Source: an uncultured Candidatus Pelagibacter sp. (GTDB lineage: Bacteria; Pseudomonadota; Alphaproteobacteria; Pelagibacterales; Pelagibacteraceae). Taken from it: a stretch of 42,988 bases of DNA. Position numbers and translations under genes: made by a program. The stretch is taken from positions 1 to 42,988 of the forward strand of contig CAJQRZ010000024.1 in the NCBI GenBank assembly GCA_905612435.1. The letters are read 5' to 3'. The number at the start of each line of letters is the position of its first letter. Within the stretch, counting starts at the first letter, position 1. Shown in pieces: positions 1 to 8,875 of this stretch. The notes beneath the pieces are model-generated. The model did no database searches. It worked only from the letters and a program-made list of their open reading frames with translations, and had not been told where the DNA came from.

Positions 1-2
1 AA

Positions 3-59
3 AAAGAAAAATCAATATTAGAATCTCTTAAAAATTTAGAACCAAAAAATGAGTCTTAA
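3..59 (+). CDS. 3' end of an upstream gene (partial)
   Basis: An open frame runs from the window edge through 18 codons (ending in the residues LEPKNES) to a TAA at 57-59. It overlaps the guaA start codon by 11 bases. Short overlaps of this kind are common in this genome, so it is probably the C-terminus of a gene cotranscribed with guaA. Too little is present to name the protein, and an 18-codon open frame in A-rich DNA can also occur by chance. Confidence 0.45.
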   Translation, partial: KEKSILESLKNLEPKNES

Positions 60-1614
60 TAATAATTTAAGTAAAATTTTAATCATTGATTTTGGCTCTC
101 AATTTACACAACTAATAGCTCGAAGAATAAGAGAGCTTGGCGTCTTTTCTGAAATTGTTAGTCATAAAAAAGTTAACGAAAAAAATATTATTAAACAAAA
201 TATTAAAGGAATAATCATGTCGGGTGGACCGTTGAATGTTTATGAGAGCAATAAATTTAATTTTAATAAAAAAATTTTACAATTAAATATTCCAGTTCTT
301 GGTATTTGTTTTGGTCATCAAATTTTATCAAAAGAATTAGGTGGAAAAGTAAAAACATCTAACCATAGAGAATTTGGTTTAGTAGAGATAAAAAAAATTT
401 CTAATAGTTTATTAACTAAAAATTTTTTTGATAAAAAAAATAAAAATAATGTTTGGATGAGTCACGCTGATCAGGTTTCAAAAATGCCAAAGAATTTTAA
501 GGTAGTTGCTTTAAGTAAAAACTCAAAACTTACTATAATTGAAAACCATAACAAAAAATTTTACGGAGTACAATTTCACCCTGAGGTAACTCATACTAAC
601 AAAGGTAAAGTTTTATTACGTAATTTTTTATTTTCAATATGCAAAATTAAAAGAAATTGGACCTTAAAAGATCAAAAATTAAAATTAATTAAAGAAATTA
701 AAGAACAAGTTGGAAAAAATAAAGTTATATGCGGCTTGTCTGGTGGCGTTGATAGCAGTGTAGTTGCTCAGTTATTAAACAAAGCAATTGGTAAAAATTT
801 AACATGCATATTTGTTAATAATGGTCTTCTAAGAAAAAATGAAGTATCTGAAGTTTTAAATACTTTTAAAAAAAAGTTAAAAATAAACCTAATTTACGTA
901 AATGCAGAAAAAGAATTTATCAAAAAATTAAAAAATATATCAGATCCAGAAAAAAAACGAAAAATAATTGGAAACCTTTTTATTAAAATATTTGAACGAT
1001 ATGCACATAAAATAAAAAATGTAAAATTTCTTGCACAAGGAACTCTATATCCAGATTTAATTGAAAGTAAATCAGTTACTGGTAGTCAAACTTCTAAAAT
1101 TAAATCACACCATAATGTTGGTGGCCTCCCAAAAAGAATGAAGCTTAAGTTAGTTGAACCACTTAAATTTTTATTCAAAGATGAAGTTAGAAAATTAGGT
1201 TTAGAACTCAATCTATCAAAAAATATTATTTCAAGACATCCATTTCCTGGCCCAGGCCTTGCTATTAGAATCCCAGGGATTGTTACAGATAAAAAAATCA
1301 AAATTTTAAAAGAAGCTGACTATTATTTTATTAATGAATTAAGAAAACTAAATTTATATGACAAAATTTGGCAAGCATACGCAGCTTTACTGCCAGTTAA
1401 AACAGTAGGTGTTATGGGCGATAATAGAACTTACGAACATATTTGTCTTCTTAGAGCTATAACTTCAGAGGATGGAATGACAGCTGATTTCTTTAATTTT
1501 GACAAAAAATTTATGCAAACTATATCTAATAAAATTATTAATAATATTAGAGGGATTAATAGAGTTGTGTATGATATTACCTCTAAACCACCAAGCACTA
1601 TTGAATTAGAATAA
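49..1614 (+). CDS. guaA: GMP synthase (glutamine-hydrolysing)
   Basis: Cytosolic enzyme that converts XMP, glutamine and ATP to GMP in de novo purine synthesis. The 521 residues match the family's usual length of about 510-525. The N-terminal class I glutamine amidotransferase domain has the nucleophile Cys87 in GICFGHQ and His176/Glu178 in VQFHPEV. The ATP-pyrophosphatase domain has the P-loop SGGVDS at residues 230-235. The C-terminal dimerisation domain ends in the typical KPPSTIEWE-like tail, here KPPSTIELE. The ATG overlaps an apparent upstream frame, and the TAA is followed directly by the panB ATG, so the two genes are probably cotranscribed. No unusual residue was noticed. Confidence 0.98.
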   Translation: MSLNNNLSKILIIDFGSQFTQLIARRIRELGVFSEIVSHKKVNEKNIIKQNIKGIIMSGGPLNVYESNKFNFNKKILQLNIPVLGICFGHQILSKELGGKVKTSNHREFGLVEIKKISNSLLTKNFFDKKNKNNVWMSHADQVSKMPKNFKVVALSKNSKLTIIENHNKKFYGVQFHPEVTHTNKGKVLLRNFLFSICKIKRNWTLKDQKLKLIKEIKEQVGKNKVICGLSGGVDSSVVAQLLNKAIGKNLTCIFVNNGLLRKNEVSEVLNTFKKKLKINLIYVNAEKEFIKKLKNISDPEKKRKIIGNLFIKIFERYAHKIKNVKFLAQGTLYPDLIESKSVTGSQTSKIKSHHNVGGLPKRMKLKLVEPLKFLFKDEVRKLGLELNLSKNIISRHPFPGPGLAIRIPGIVTDKKIKILKEADYYFINELRKLNLYDKIWQAYAALLPVKTVGVMGDNRTYEHICLLRAITSEDGMTADFFNFDKKFMQTISNKIINNIRGINRVVYDITSKPPSTIELE

Positions 1615-2403
1615 ATGAATAAATTTCAAAAATTACTTAAAAAAAAACATAAATCAAAAATTGTTTGCTTAACTGCTTATTCTAAAAATATTGCAAGTAT
1701 TCTTGATAATTATTGTGATATTATTCTGGTAGGAGACTCCCTTGGTTCTGTTCTTTATAATTTCAAGTCAACTAAAAGTGTTACTTTGGATATGATGATT
1801 GAGCACTCTAAAAGCGTTAAGATGGGAATTAAAAAAAGCATATTAGTAGTGGATATGCCTTTTAAAACTTATAGAAATAATAATGAAGCCCTTCAGAACG
1901 CCAAAAAAATAATTTCTAAGACAAAATGTGATGCTGTTAAACTTGAAGGTGGAAAAAAAATTATTAATATAATTAAATTTTTAGTAAAAAATAAAATACG
2001 AGTTATGGGACACGTAGGTCTATTGCCTCAATCAGAAAAAGGTAATTTTAGTTTTAAAGGAAAAAAACTTATCGAAAGAAATAAAATTTTAAATGATGCA
2101 AAACTTTTAGAATCTTCTGGAGTTTTTTCAATAGTTTTAGAATGTGTTGAAACCTCGCTAGCCAAAATAATAACCGATAAAGTAAACATACCAACAATAG
2201 GGATTGGAGCATCACATCATTGTGATGGTCAAATATTGGTTGTTGATGATTTAATAGGCTTAAACCCAATTAATGTAAGATTTGTTAAAAAATATTGTAA
2301 TATCCAAAAAGTAATAAAAAATGCAGTTTTAAACTTTGCTAAAGATATTAAAAATAAAAATTTTCCCAAAGAAAAACATTCTTACTTAATTAAAAATATT
2401 TAA
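1615..2403 (+). CDS. panB: 3-methyl-2-oxobutanoate hydroxymethyltransferase
   Basis: Transfers a hydroxymethyl group from 5,10-methylene-tetrahydrofolate to alpha-ketoisovalerate, giving ketopantoate, the first committed step of pantothenate/CoA synthesis. The 262 residues fit the family. The metal and substrate residues align with the E. coli enzyme: Asp41 in VGDSLG, Asp80 in VVDMPF, and Lys109/Glu111 in KLEGGK. The motif GHVGLLPQ is also present. The start codon follows the guaA stop with no gap, which suggests translational coupling. The 3' end overlaps the convergent TerC-family gene by 14 bases. No other pantothenate gene lies in the window. Confidence 0.95.
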   Translation: MNKFQKLLKKKHKSKIVCLTAYSKNIASILDNYCDIILVGDSLGSVLYNFKSTKSVTLDMMIEHSKSVKMGIKKSILVVDMPFKTYRNNNEALQNAKKIISKTKCDAVKLEGGKKIINIIKFLVKNKIRVMGHVGLLPQSEKGNFSFKGKKLIERNKILNDAKLLESSGVFSIVLECVETSLAKIITDKVNIPTIGIGASHHCDGQILVVDDLIGLNPINVRFVKKYCNIQKVIKNAVLNFAKDIKNKNFPKEKHSYLIKNI

Positions 2404-3001
2404 TAAATTTTTCATTAATGTTCAGTATCTCTAAATCAACCAACCCCCCAATTATTAATTGAAGTGCAACAATTAAGATAAATGCTAGACCAATATAAGC
2501 AACCCAAATATGTTTTTGTATATAATTTGCTAAATATGTGGCTAATGCTCCTGTTAAAATAACAGATAAAACCAATCCAAAAATCATAAATTCAAAATAA
2601 CCTTTTGCAGCACCGACAACACCAATTACGTTATCAAAGCTTATTGTTATGTCTGCAAATAAAACTTTATAAACACTTTGTATATAAGATGGTTCTTTTG
2701 ATTTTTTTGTGGGAGATTTTATTTTTTTAATTTCAAGCAAATCTTTTCTTAGATCATTAACAATCCAGATTAAAAGTAGTCCACCTAAAATTTTAATAAA
2801 ATAAAATTCAAATAAATAAGTAGCAAAAACAGCAAATAAAATCTTAAAAACTAAAGCACCTGCAACACCCCATAAAATAATTTGTTTTCTATTTTTAGGA
2901 ACAAAGTTTGCTGCAATTAAACTGATAATGATTGCATTATCAGCAGCTAAAATTATATCTATAAATACAATTTGACTTAAAATTATGGATTGTTCTATCA
3001 A
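2390..3001 (-). CDS. TerC/YjbE-family integral membrane protein
   Basis: A 203-residue polytopic membrane protein with about six or seven hydrophobic segments. Paired acidic motifs of the TerC superfamily are visible: IILAADNA near the N-terminus and ITISFDNVIG in the second half. Related YjbE/YkoY/TerC proteins are linked to metal (often manganese) efflux or to metal loading of exported proteins. The substrate here cannot be told from sequence. A lysine-rich cytoplasmic loop (residues about 90-105) separates the two halves. The gene converges on panB and its last 14 bases overlap it. Confidence 0.85.
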   Translation of the reverse strand: MIEQSIILSQIVFIDIILAADNAIIISLIAANFVPKNRKQIILWGVAGALVFKILFAVFATYLFEFYFIKILGGLLLIWIVNDLRKDLLEIKKIKSPTKKSKEPSYIQSVYKVLFADITISFDNVIGVVGAAKGYFEFMIFGLVLSVILTGALATYLANYIQKHIWVAYIGLAFILIVALQLIIGGLVDLEILNINEKFIKYF

Positions 3002-3295
3002 GATTTTTTATAATATTAAAAATTTAAATTATTTCATTGTAATACTCATTCAGATTCAAATCAATTTTATCAAAACTTATTAATTTTTAAAATCTATCTT
3101 CAATAAATAGAATTTTATGATCAATATAGGTTTTTTAGTTTAATTAATGTTGAGTATGCTGATTAATTTAAATATGTATAAAAAACCCTCGAAATTAGTC
3201 TTTGACATGTACTTTATAAACCATAGTGTCACAGGCTAATGTTACCGTAATTTATTTGCGGATAAACTTAATTAACAAAAAAAAAGGAGAATAAT
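3002..3295 (+). other. Intergenic region upstream of the NCS1 permease
   Basis: This 294-base gap separates the start of the TerC-type gene from the permease. No coding frame is convincing. The left 150 bases are very A+T-rich and should hold the terC promoter. A weak promoter-like pair for the permease is TTGAGT at 3150-3155 and TATGTA at 3173-3178 (17-base spacer). The right 65 bases fold into two hairpins, described separately. A good Shine-Dalgarno (GGAG at 3286-3289) lies 6 bases before the permease ATG. Confidence 0.5.
3194..3261 (+). promoter_or_regulatory. Candidate structured leader RNA (possible riboswitch)
   Basis: Two hairpins can be drawn. Bases 3194-3200 (ATTAGTC) pair with 3234-3240 (GGCTAAT). 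Inside that stem, across a 2x2 internal loop, 3203-3208 (TGACAT) pairs with 3226-3231 (GTGTCA) around a 17-base loop. A second stem pairs 3245-3250 (CCGTAA) with 3256-3261 (TTGCGG). A two-tier stem with an internal loop, followed by a hairpin close to the ribosome-binding site, is a riboswitch-like layout. The gene behind it is a nucleobase/allantoin-type permease next to purine-degradation genes, so a purine-class ligand such as xanthine or urate is a reasonable guess. The stems are seen directly; the function is inferred and no family could be confirmed. Confidence 0.4.
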
Positions 3296-4747
3296 ATGGG
3301 TAGATCGTCGAAACTCTACAATTCAGATTTAGCTCCAACTCCAACTAATAAAAAAAATTGGGGATGGTTCGAAATCTTTAACGTGTGGGCTAATGATGTT
3401 CAAAGTTTATTTGGTTATACTTTAGCAGCATCATTATTCTTAGCATCAGGACTAAATGGCTGGGCTGTATTTGCTGCATTAATTCTTGCAGGATTTTTTA
3501 TTATGTGGCTTGTCAATCTTTCAGGTAAACCAAGTGTAAAACATGGAATTCCATATCCAGTATTTGCCCGTGTAAGTATGGGTGTATTTGGAGCAAATTT
3601 TCCAGCAATGGCTAGAGGTCTTGTTGCAATGTTTTGGTATGGAGCACAAACTTATGCTGCATCAACTGCAGTAGCACTTTTAATTACTGGAATTACAGGA
3701 ATGGAAGGTGAAGTTATGATGCTTGGTATGACAGGTGTAATGTGGGTTTCATTTATATTTGTATCAGCATTCCAAGTTTATCTATTCTGGCAAGGTGTAG
3801 ATCTTATTAGAAAATTCTTAAACTTTGCAGGACCAGCAGTCTATGTAGTAATGATTGTTTTAATGATCGTTATTTGGTTTAAAGCAGGTGGAGGACTTTT
3901 TTCAGAAGTAGGAACTATATTTTCTGGAGGAGAACGAACGGGTGGTTTTGAAGGTCTAGGATCATTTGGAGCTTTCATAGCTGTATTTTCAATTATGGTT
4001 GGATATTTTGCTGCTGTTGTAATTAACTTTGGTGACTTTGCTAGATTTGTTAAAAATGAAGATGAGATGAGAAAAGGAAACCTATGGGGATTAGTAGGAA
4101 ATGTAATTTTATTCTCTTTTATCACTTTGATGATTACTGGTGGAACAATCGCAATTTTTGGTGAATACGTAGCAAGCCCAACAGAAATGGTAGCTAAAGT
4201 AGATAACTTAGGTTTAACAATTATTGCTGCATTTGCATTTTTTGCAGCGACAGTTGGAATTAACATGGTTGCTAACTTTATACCACCTGCGTATGACTTA
4301 GCCAATTTAATGCCAAGTAAAATTAATTTCAAAACTGGTGGATTAATCACAGCTGGTTTTGGTTTTATTATTGGTGGTATGTGGGTTGCTGTTATTACTC
4401 AGATGGGATTATTTCCATTTGTTAATACTTTAGGAGCAATTCTTGCACCTGTATTTGGTATAATGATTGTTGATTATTACATTATCAAAAAGGAAAAAAT
4501 TGATGTAGACGCATTGTTTGATGCAAGCCCAAGGGGGAAATATCATTACAACGGTGGTTTTAACTACAAAGGAATGTTAGCTTGGATTCTTTCAGGGTAC
4601 ATCGCTGTTGGAACTGTATGGCCAAACATTTTGATTTTAGGTTTAGGTGATTTCTTTGCTAACTTAGGTGGTGGAGGAGGATACGCATGGATAATTGGAG
4701 CATCATTAGGTGCCGTTGTTCATCTAGCTATATCTAAAAGATCATAA
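3296..4747 (+). CDS. NCS1-family nucleobase/allantoin:cation symporter
   Basis: A 483-residue inner-membrane transporter of the nucleobase:cation symporter-1 family (cytosine, uracil, purines, allantoin, hydantoins, thiamine). Around twelve hydrophobic segments are visible. The N-terminal motif NKKNWGWFEIFNVWAND matches the family's conserved first helix, and SLFGYTLAAS follows it. The convergent neighbours encode allantoin breakdown, so allantoin or a purine is the likely substrate, but sequence alone does not fix this. The ATG follows a strong ribosome-binding site (GGAG, 6 bases upstream) and a foldable leader. A strong bidirectional hairpin terminator follows the stop. Confidence 0.9.
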   Translation: MGRSSKLYNSDLAPTPTNKKNWGWFEIFNVWANDVQSLFGYTLAASLFLASGLNGWAVFAALILAGFFIMWLVNLSGKPSVKHGIPYPVFARVSMGVFGANFPAMARGLVAMFWYGAQTYAASTAVALLITGITGMEGEVMMLGMTGVMWVSFIFVSAFQVYLFWQGVDLIRKFLNFAGPAVYVVMIVLMIVIWFKAGGGLFSEVGTIFSGGERTGGFEGLGSFGAFIAVFSIMVGYFAAVVINFGDFARFVKNEDEMRKGNLWGLVGNVILFSFITLMITGGTIAIFGEYVASPTEMVAKVDNLGLTIIAAFAFFAATVGINMVANFIPPAYDLANLMPSKINFKTGGLITAGFGFIIGGMWVAVITQMGLFPFVNTLGAILAPVFGIMIVDYYIIKKEKIDVDALFDASPRGKYHYNGGFNYKGMLAWILSGYIAVGTVWPNILILGLGDFFANLGGGGGYAWIIGASLGAVVHLAISKRS

Positions 4748-4770
4748 AACAACTCTATACTTAAAAAAAG

Positions 4771-4798
4771 ACCCGTCGCATTAGTGCGGCGGGTTTTA
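4771..4798. terminator. Bidirectional intrinsic terminator
   Basis: A 10-bp stem pairs ACCCGTCGCA (4771-4780) with TGCGGCGGGT (4785-4794), one pair being a G-T wobble, around the loop TTAG. A T run follows on the plus strand and an A run (4762-4769) precedes it, so it can end transcripts from both the permease and the convergent allA operon. It is by far the most G+C-rich element in the area. Confidence 0.9.
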
Positions 4799-5290
4799 AT
4801 ATTTTAGGATTACTTCTTCTTTATCTAAATTTTCAATCACAAGATTATCTCCAGAACCTTTTCTATCTACTACTAAAAAATTCATATTTTCAGTCGATAT
4901 AAGAGGAAAATGCCAAGTTCCAGGATTATAATTAACTCCAATCCCAGGTGGGACAACAAAAGATTCAATTTTATTTAGGTTAAGTTTATTATCTTGTGGT
5001 GCAACAAAAACTAGAAAAGTTGTATCTTTCATCGGTATAAAAGCCTGACTTCCTAAAGGATGCTTTTCCATCATTTCAATTTTCATAGGAAAACTTCTTT
5101 TTAGCGCAGAAAAAATAGAGATAGTAGTTTCACCACCATTTTTTGAAGTATTTAAATTTGCAATTCCATCAAATCTTTTAGCATAACCATTGTTAATTTC
5201 AGTGGGCTTTATATTATTAGTTGTAATCATATCTCCAAACTTAGAAAATTTTTTTTGTGTAATAGGTTTGGGTTTAACTATAATTTTCAT
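4796..5290 (-). CDS. allA: Ureidoglycolate lyase
   Basis: Splits ureidoglycolate into glyoxylate and urea, the last step of allantoate breakdown by the allantoicase route. The 164 residues match the AllA family (about 160). The cupin-like fold motifs HPLGSQAFIP and NPGTWHFPL are conserved. It is the third gene of the minus-strand series puuE-alc-allA; its start sits at the alc stop, with the two overlapping by about a base. Its stop lies inside the shared terminator. The product glyoxylate could feed the glyoxylate/glycine nodes that are prominent elsewhere in the window. Confidence 0.93.
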   Translation of the reverse strand: MKIIVKPKPITQKKFSKFGDMITTNNIKPTEINNGYAKRFDGIANLNTSKNGGETTISIFSALKRSFPMKIEMMEKHPLGSQAFIPMKDTTFLVFVAPQDNKLNLNKIESFVVPPGIGVNYNPGTWHFPLISTENMNFLVVDRKGSGDNLVIENLDKEEVILKY

Positions 5291-6279
5291 TAAATTGATT
5301 TACCAAAAATTCTAAATCTAGAAATTCCACCATCTGGAAAAATATTTATTTTTATATAATTTATTTTACTATTCTTCATTAATTTGTTTATAAAATTATG
5401 TGTTTTATTTGAAGATAAATTGACCTTATTCAATAGGAATTTCCAATTATTTGAACTCTTAACAATCGAAGAAGAAGATTTTTTATTTGAAATGTAAGCA
5501 GCCTGTAAAGAGCAATGACTTGGATAATTTCCTTTAAAATGATGAGTAGATATTTCAATTTTGCTAATTTTTTTCCCTTTGATAGAATTTAATATTAACC
5601 AATCATACCCTCTGTCCCTTCTCCTTCTTGTCTCCCAGCCATCACCCATATTTTTAGCTTTTCCTGGGGCCAATATGTTTTCAGCTTTTCCAAAGTGTTC
5701 ATTGTTACAAGCTATAACAGAGGCACCATTTAATAAGGATGCTAGGTTGATTGTTTTAATTCCAAAGTTATTGTTTTTTTTTGATATATTTCCATAAAGT
5801 CTTAATCTTGCGACTCCACCATCTGGAAATATGTTTAATTTAATATGGGTAAAAATTGATTTTGATAAAACATTGAATATATGATGACTATTAGCTTTTG
5901 TTGTTTTTTTACTAATTAGCGTTTTCCAATTTAAATTTTTAATATTTTTTAGTTTTGAATTACAACCTTCTAATGAAATCATAGATGGTTGATTGCCATT
6001 AAAATGTGAAGTATCAACATCTACTTTACTTATTGATCCTGGTTTACCCAGTTTAATAATTAAAAAGTCATGTCCGGCAGTTCTTTTTCTCCTAGATTCC
6101 CAGCCATCCATCCATTTACCATTTTTATCAAACAATCCTTCTTTAAATACTGGTGGCAAAGGATCAATAATTCTATTTGCTGGAGCAAAAAAGTCATCAG
6201 TTTTAAATATAACCTTAGAACCTAATCTAGGTTGGGCTAAATCAATAAGTCCATCTGTGAAGATAATTTTTTTGTTCAT
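5290..6279 (-). CDS. alc: Allantoicase
   Basis: Hydrolyses allantoate to ureidoglycolate and urea. The 329 residues match the usual length, and the protein shows the family's internal duplication. Each half carries the patterns DGWE(S/T)RR(K/R)R, a hydrophobic strand, a D.S.HF.GN.PS-like motif and a closing NIFPDGG(V/I)(A/S)R(L/F)R motif, at roughly residues 55-160 and 205-325. The start is 2 bases after the puuE stop. Using allantoicase (urea-releasing) rather than allantoate amidohydrolase (ammonia-releasing) means the nitrogen leaves as urea, and no urease gene is in the window. Confidence 0.95.
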   Translation of the reverse strand: MNKKIIFTDGLIDLAQPRLGSKVIFKTDDFFAPANRIIDPLPPVFKEGLFDKNGKWMDGWESRRKRTAGHDFLIIKLGKPGSISKVDVDTSHFNGNQPSMISLEGCNSKLKNIKNLNWKTLISKKTTKANSHHIFNVLSKSIFTHIKLNIFPDGGVARLRLYGNISKKNNNFGIKTINLASLLNGASVIACNNEHFGKAENILAPGKAKNMGDGWETRRRRDRGYDWLILNSIKGKKISKIEISTHHFKGNYPSHCSLQAAYISNKKSSSSIVKSSNNWKFLLNKVNLSSNKTHNFINKLMKNSKINYIKINIFPDGGISRFRIFGKSI

Positions 6280-6281
6280 TA

Positions 6282-7184
6282 TTAGTTTGGGTAATTTTTA
6301 ATCCAGTGATTAGCTATGTCAATTCTTTTACAAATCCATACATTTTCATGTTTTTGTATATATTCTAAAAACCTCTTTAAGGATTGAATTCTTCCTGGTT
6401 TTCCTATTATTCTGCAATGTAAACCTACCGACATCATTTTTGGATTTATTTTTCCTTCCTCATAGAGAGAATCAAAACTATCTTTTAAGTATGTAAAAAA
6501 ATGATCACTAGTATTAAATCCTTGATTTGTTACAAATCTCATATCATTATTATCTAGAGTATAGGGGATAATTAACTGTCGTTTTTTATCTCTAGTTTCC
6601 CAATAAGGTAAGTCATCACTATAAGAGTCACTATCATATAAAAATCCTCCATCTTCCATAACCAAATCTCTAGTATTTGGACTACATCTACCAGTGTACC
6701 AACCAAGTGGTCGTTCACCAAATATTTTTTTATGGGCTTGAATAGCAAGCTTCATATGTTTTTTTTCTTCAGATTTTTTTATATTTTGATAGTCAATCCA
6801 TCTCCAACCATGAGAAGCCACTTCGTATCCAGCATCTTTTATAGCTTTACATATTTCGGGGTTTTTTTCTAAAGCCATACCAACACCAAAAATTGTTACT
6901 GGAATTTTTCTCTCCTGAAATAGTTTATGTAGTCTCCAAAATCCTCTTCGAGAACCATACTCATAAAGAGATTCCATACTTATATGTCTGTCTCTTACGG
7001 GTTGTGCTCCTATTATTTCAGATAAAAAAATTTCTGAGTTTTTATCTCCATTTAAAACACAATTTTCAGCTCCCTCTTCATAATTTAAAACTATCTGAAT
7101 AGCTATACGTGCATTATTTGGCCAAGAAACTTTGAGTTCATTTGAACCATATCCAATCATGTCTCTTAAAGGTTTCTTAATCAT
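6282..7184 (-). CDS. puuE: Allantoinase, polysaccharide-deacetylase type
   Basis: A 300-residue member of the PuuE branch of the carbohydrate-esterase-4 fold, which opens the allantoin ring to allantoate without the metal centre of classic allantoinase. The N-terminus has MIGYGSNELKVSWPN, close to the PuuE signature, and YEYGSRRGFWRL follows. The motifs VASHGWRWIDY and GWYTGRCSPNTR are typical. It is first in the puuE-alc-allA operon. Upstream urate-oxidation genes are absent here, so either they lie elsewhere or the cell imports allantoin. Confidence 0.92.
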   Translation of the reverse strand: MIKKPLRDMIGYGSNELKVSWPNNARIAIQIVLNYEEGAENCVLNGDKNSEIFLSEIIGAQPVRDRHISMESLYEYGSRRGFWRLHKLFQERKIPVTIFGVGMALEKNPEICKAIKDAGYEVASHGWRWIDYQNIKKSEEKKHMKLAIQAHKKIFGERPLGWYTGRCSPNTRDLVMEDGGFLYDSDSYSDDLPYWETRDKKRQLIIPYTLDNNDMRFVTNQGFNTSDHFFTYLKDSFDSLYEEGKINPKMMSVGLHCRIIGKPGRIQSLKRFLEYIQKHENVWICKRIDIANHWIKNYPN

Positions 7185-7358
7185 AATGTACTATTCACTT
7201 ATTTTTACTAGAATCTTTTATTAATATCTATTTAATTATTTAAAGTTATAGAAAAGCTTCTTTTTTAATAGAGATATAGTGAAATAAATTAAAATATTTT
7301 TTTATTGCTTTTGGTTAGAGTTCGTAATGAAATAGACTATTAACAAATTGGAGGAACA

Positions 7359-8333
7359 ATGAAAATAATTAATAAAATTTTAGTTTTATTTTTTGCAGTT
7401 TTATTAAATACTAATACAGCATTTTCAGCAGAAAAATGGGATATGGCACTAGCTTATGGTGCTTCGAACTTTCATTCTGCAAATGCAACAGAGTTTGCTA
7501 AAAACGTTTCAGATAAAAGTGGTGGCAAATTAACAATAGTTACTCACCCAGGAGGCTCTTTATACAAAGGTGGAGAAATCTTTAGAGCTGTTCGAACAGG
7601 ACAGGCTCAAATAGGAGAAAGATTTATGTCAGCATTGGGTAAAGAAGACCCTTTATTAGAAATAGATTCTCAGCCATTTCTTGCTTCATCATATGATGAT
7701 GCTATGAAATTATACAAAGCTTCAAAACCTGAAATAGTTAAAGGCTTAGATGCTAAAGGGTTAGTATTTTTGTATGCTGTGCCATGGCCAGCTCAAGGGC
7801 TTTACAGTAAGAAAGAAATAAATTCTCAAGCTGATTTAAAAGGTTTGAAATTTAGAGCATATAACTCTTCTCTAATTAGATTAGCTGAGCTTACTGGAAT
7901 GGCACCAACTAAAATTGAAGCTGCTGAAATAAGTCAAGCATTTTCAACTGGCGCAGTTGAAAGTATGATTACATCACCAACTACTGGCAAGAACAGTAAA
8001 ATTTGGGAAAATGGAGTAAAGTATTTTTATGATATAGCAGCTTGGTATCCAAAAAATATGATAATTGTTAATAAAGATGCGTGGAACAAATTAGATTCTG
8101 TAACTCAAAAATTAGTAATGTCAGAAGCTGCAAAAGCAGAAAAAAAGGGTTGGGCATTATCAAAAAAAGGAAACAAAGCTGATAAAAAAGCTTTAGCTGA
8201 TGCAGGCATGAAGGTTGGCAAAGTAAATTCAGCTTTGAATAAACATTTTAAAGAAGTTGGAGCAACAATGTCTAAAGAATGGGCTAGTAGAGCTGGTTCT
8301 AGAGGACAAGCTGTTTTAGCTACTTATAAATAA
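7359..8333 (+). CDS. dctP: TRAP transporter solute-binding protein (DctP family)
   Basis: Periplasmic receptor of a tripartite ATP-independent transporter. A signal peptide is clear: a lysine-containing start, a hydrophobic core at residues 7-16, and a likely cut after AFSA at residue 24. The 324 residues fit the family. Arg166 in LKGLKFRAYN is the conserved arginine that binds carboxylate ligands, so the substrate is probably an organic acid. A strong Shine-Dalgarno GGAGG (7350-7354) lies just before the ATG, and a terminator follows the stop, which should keep this protein more abundant than its membrane partners. The ligand is unknown; 5-oxoproline is one guess from the nearby pxp genes. 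Confidence 0.93.
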   Translation: MKIINKILVLFFAVLLNTNTAFSAEKWDMALAYGASNFHSANATEFAKNVSDKSGGKLTIVTHPGGSLYKGGEIFRAVRTGQAQIGERFMSALGKEDPLLEIDSQPFLASSYDDAMKLYKASKPEIVKGLDAKGLVFLYAVPWPAQGLYSKKEINSQADLKGLKFRAYNSSLIRLAELTGMAPTKIEAAEISQAFSTGAVESMITSPTTGKNSKIWENGVKYFYDIAAWYPKNMIIVNKDAWNKLDSVTQKLVMSEAAKAEKKGWALSKKGNKADKKALADAGMKVGKVNSALNKHFKEVGATMSKEWASRAGSRGQAVLATYK

Positions 8334-8349
8334 TATTATAAATTAAAAA

Positions 8350-8378
8350 AAGGCCATCACTTATTGATGGCCTTTTTT
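8350..8378 (+). terminator. Intrinsic terminator between dctP and dctQ
   Basis: A perfect 10-bp stem pairs AAGGCCATCA (8350-8359) with TGATGGCCTT (8365-8374) around CTTAT, followed by a T run to 8378. It ends only 3 bases before the likely dctQ ATG at 8382, so dctQM should be expressed by read-through of this element. An A run at 8345-8351 precedes it. Confidence 0.88.
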
Positions 8379-8381
8379 ATT

Positions 8382-8873
8382 ATGATTAATAGTATTAATA
8401 ATTTCTTAAAAACTATTTATAAAATTTCAGGATTCATTGCTGCAATATTTCTTATATTAGTAGCAGTATTTATTTTGACTGGAATTAGCTCTAGAATTTT
8501 TGGTTTTTATATAAGAGGACTTGCAGAATACTCAGGTTATAGTATGGCCGCATCCTCTTTTTTTGCATTAGCTTATACATTCTATGACAAAGCTCATATT
8601 AGAATAACTTTATTTTTAGAAAAACTTGAAAATAAAAAAAGAAAATTTGCTGAAATATGGTGTTTATCAGTGGCGAGTTTCTTTTCAGGTTTTATGGCAT
8701 ACTATTTTATTAAAATGGTAGTTATTTCAATAAAATTTGAGGAAAGAAGTGAGGGTGCAGACGAAATACTCATATGGATACCCCAAACAAGCTTAGCAAT
8801 TGGTTCTTTTGTATTTTTTATTTGTGTATTTCATCATTTAGTTTTTTCAATCTTAGATAAGAAAATAAATTAA
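8382..8873 (+). CDS. dctQ: TRAP transporter small membrane subunit (DctQ family)
   Basis: A 163-residue four-helix membrane protein (hydrophobic segments at about residues 12-32, 45-65, 88-108 and 130-150) that partners DctM. The ATG at 8382 is chosen because the frame's earlier possible starts (TTG 8364, ATG 8367) lie inside the terminator stem. Even so, no Shine-Dalgarno can be seen because the T run of the terminator occupies that position. The dctM start follows 2 bases after the stop. Confidence 0.85.
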   Translation: MINSINNFLKTIYKISGFIAAIFLILVAVFILTGISSRIFGFYIRGLAEYSGYSMAASSFFALAYTFYDKAHIRITLFLEKLENKKRKFAEIWCLSVASFFSGFMAYYFIKMVVISIKFEERSEGADEILIWIPQTSLAIGSFVFFICVFHHLVFSILDKKIN

Positions 8874-8875
8874 TT

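Noticed and set aside
3202-3230. TTGACA at 3202-3207 as the -35 box of the NCS1 permease
   Set aside because: No acceptable -10 lies 16-18 bases downstream, and the hexamer is used in the inner stem of the leader hairpin.
3841-4350. 169-codon open frame on the minus strand inside the permease
   Set aside because: It mirrors the codon pattern of the permease, has no family resemblance and no start signals; a shadow frame.
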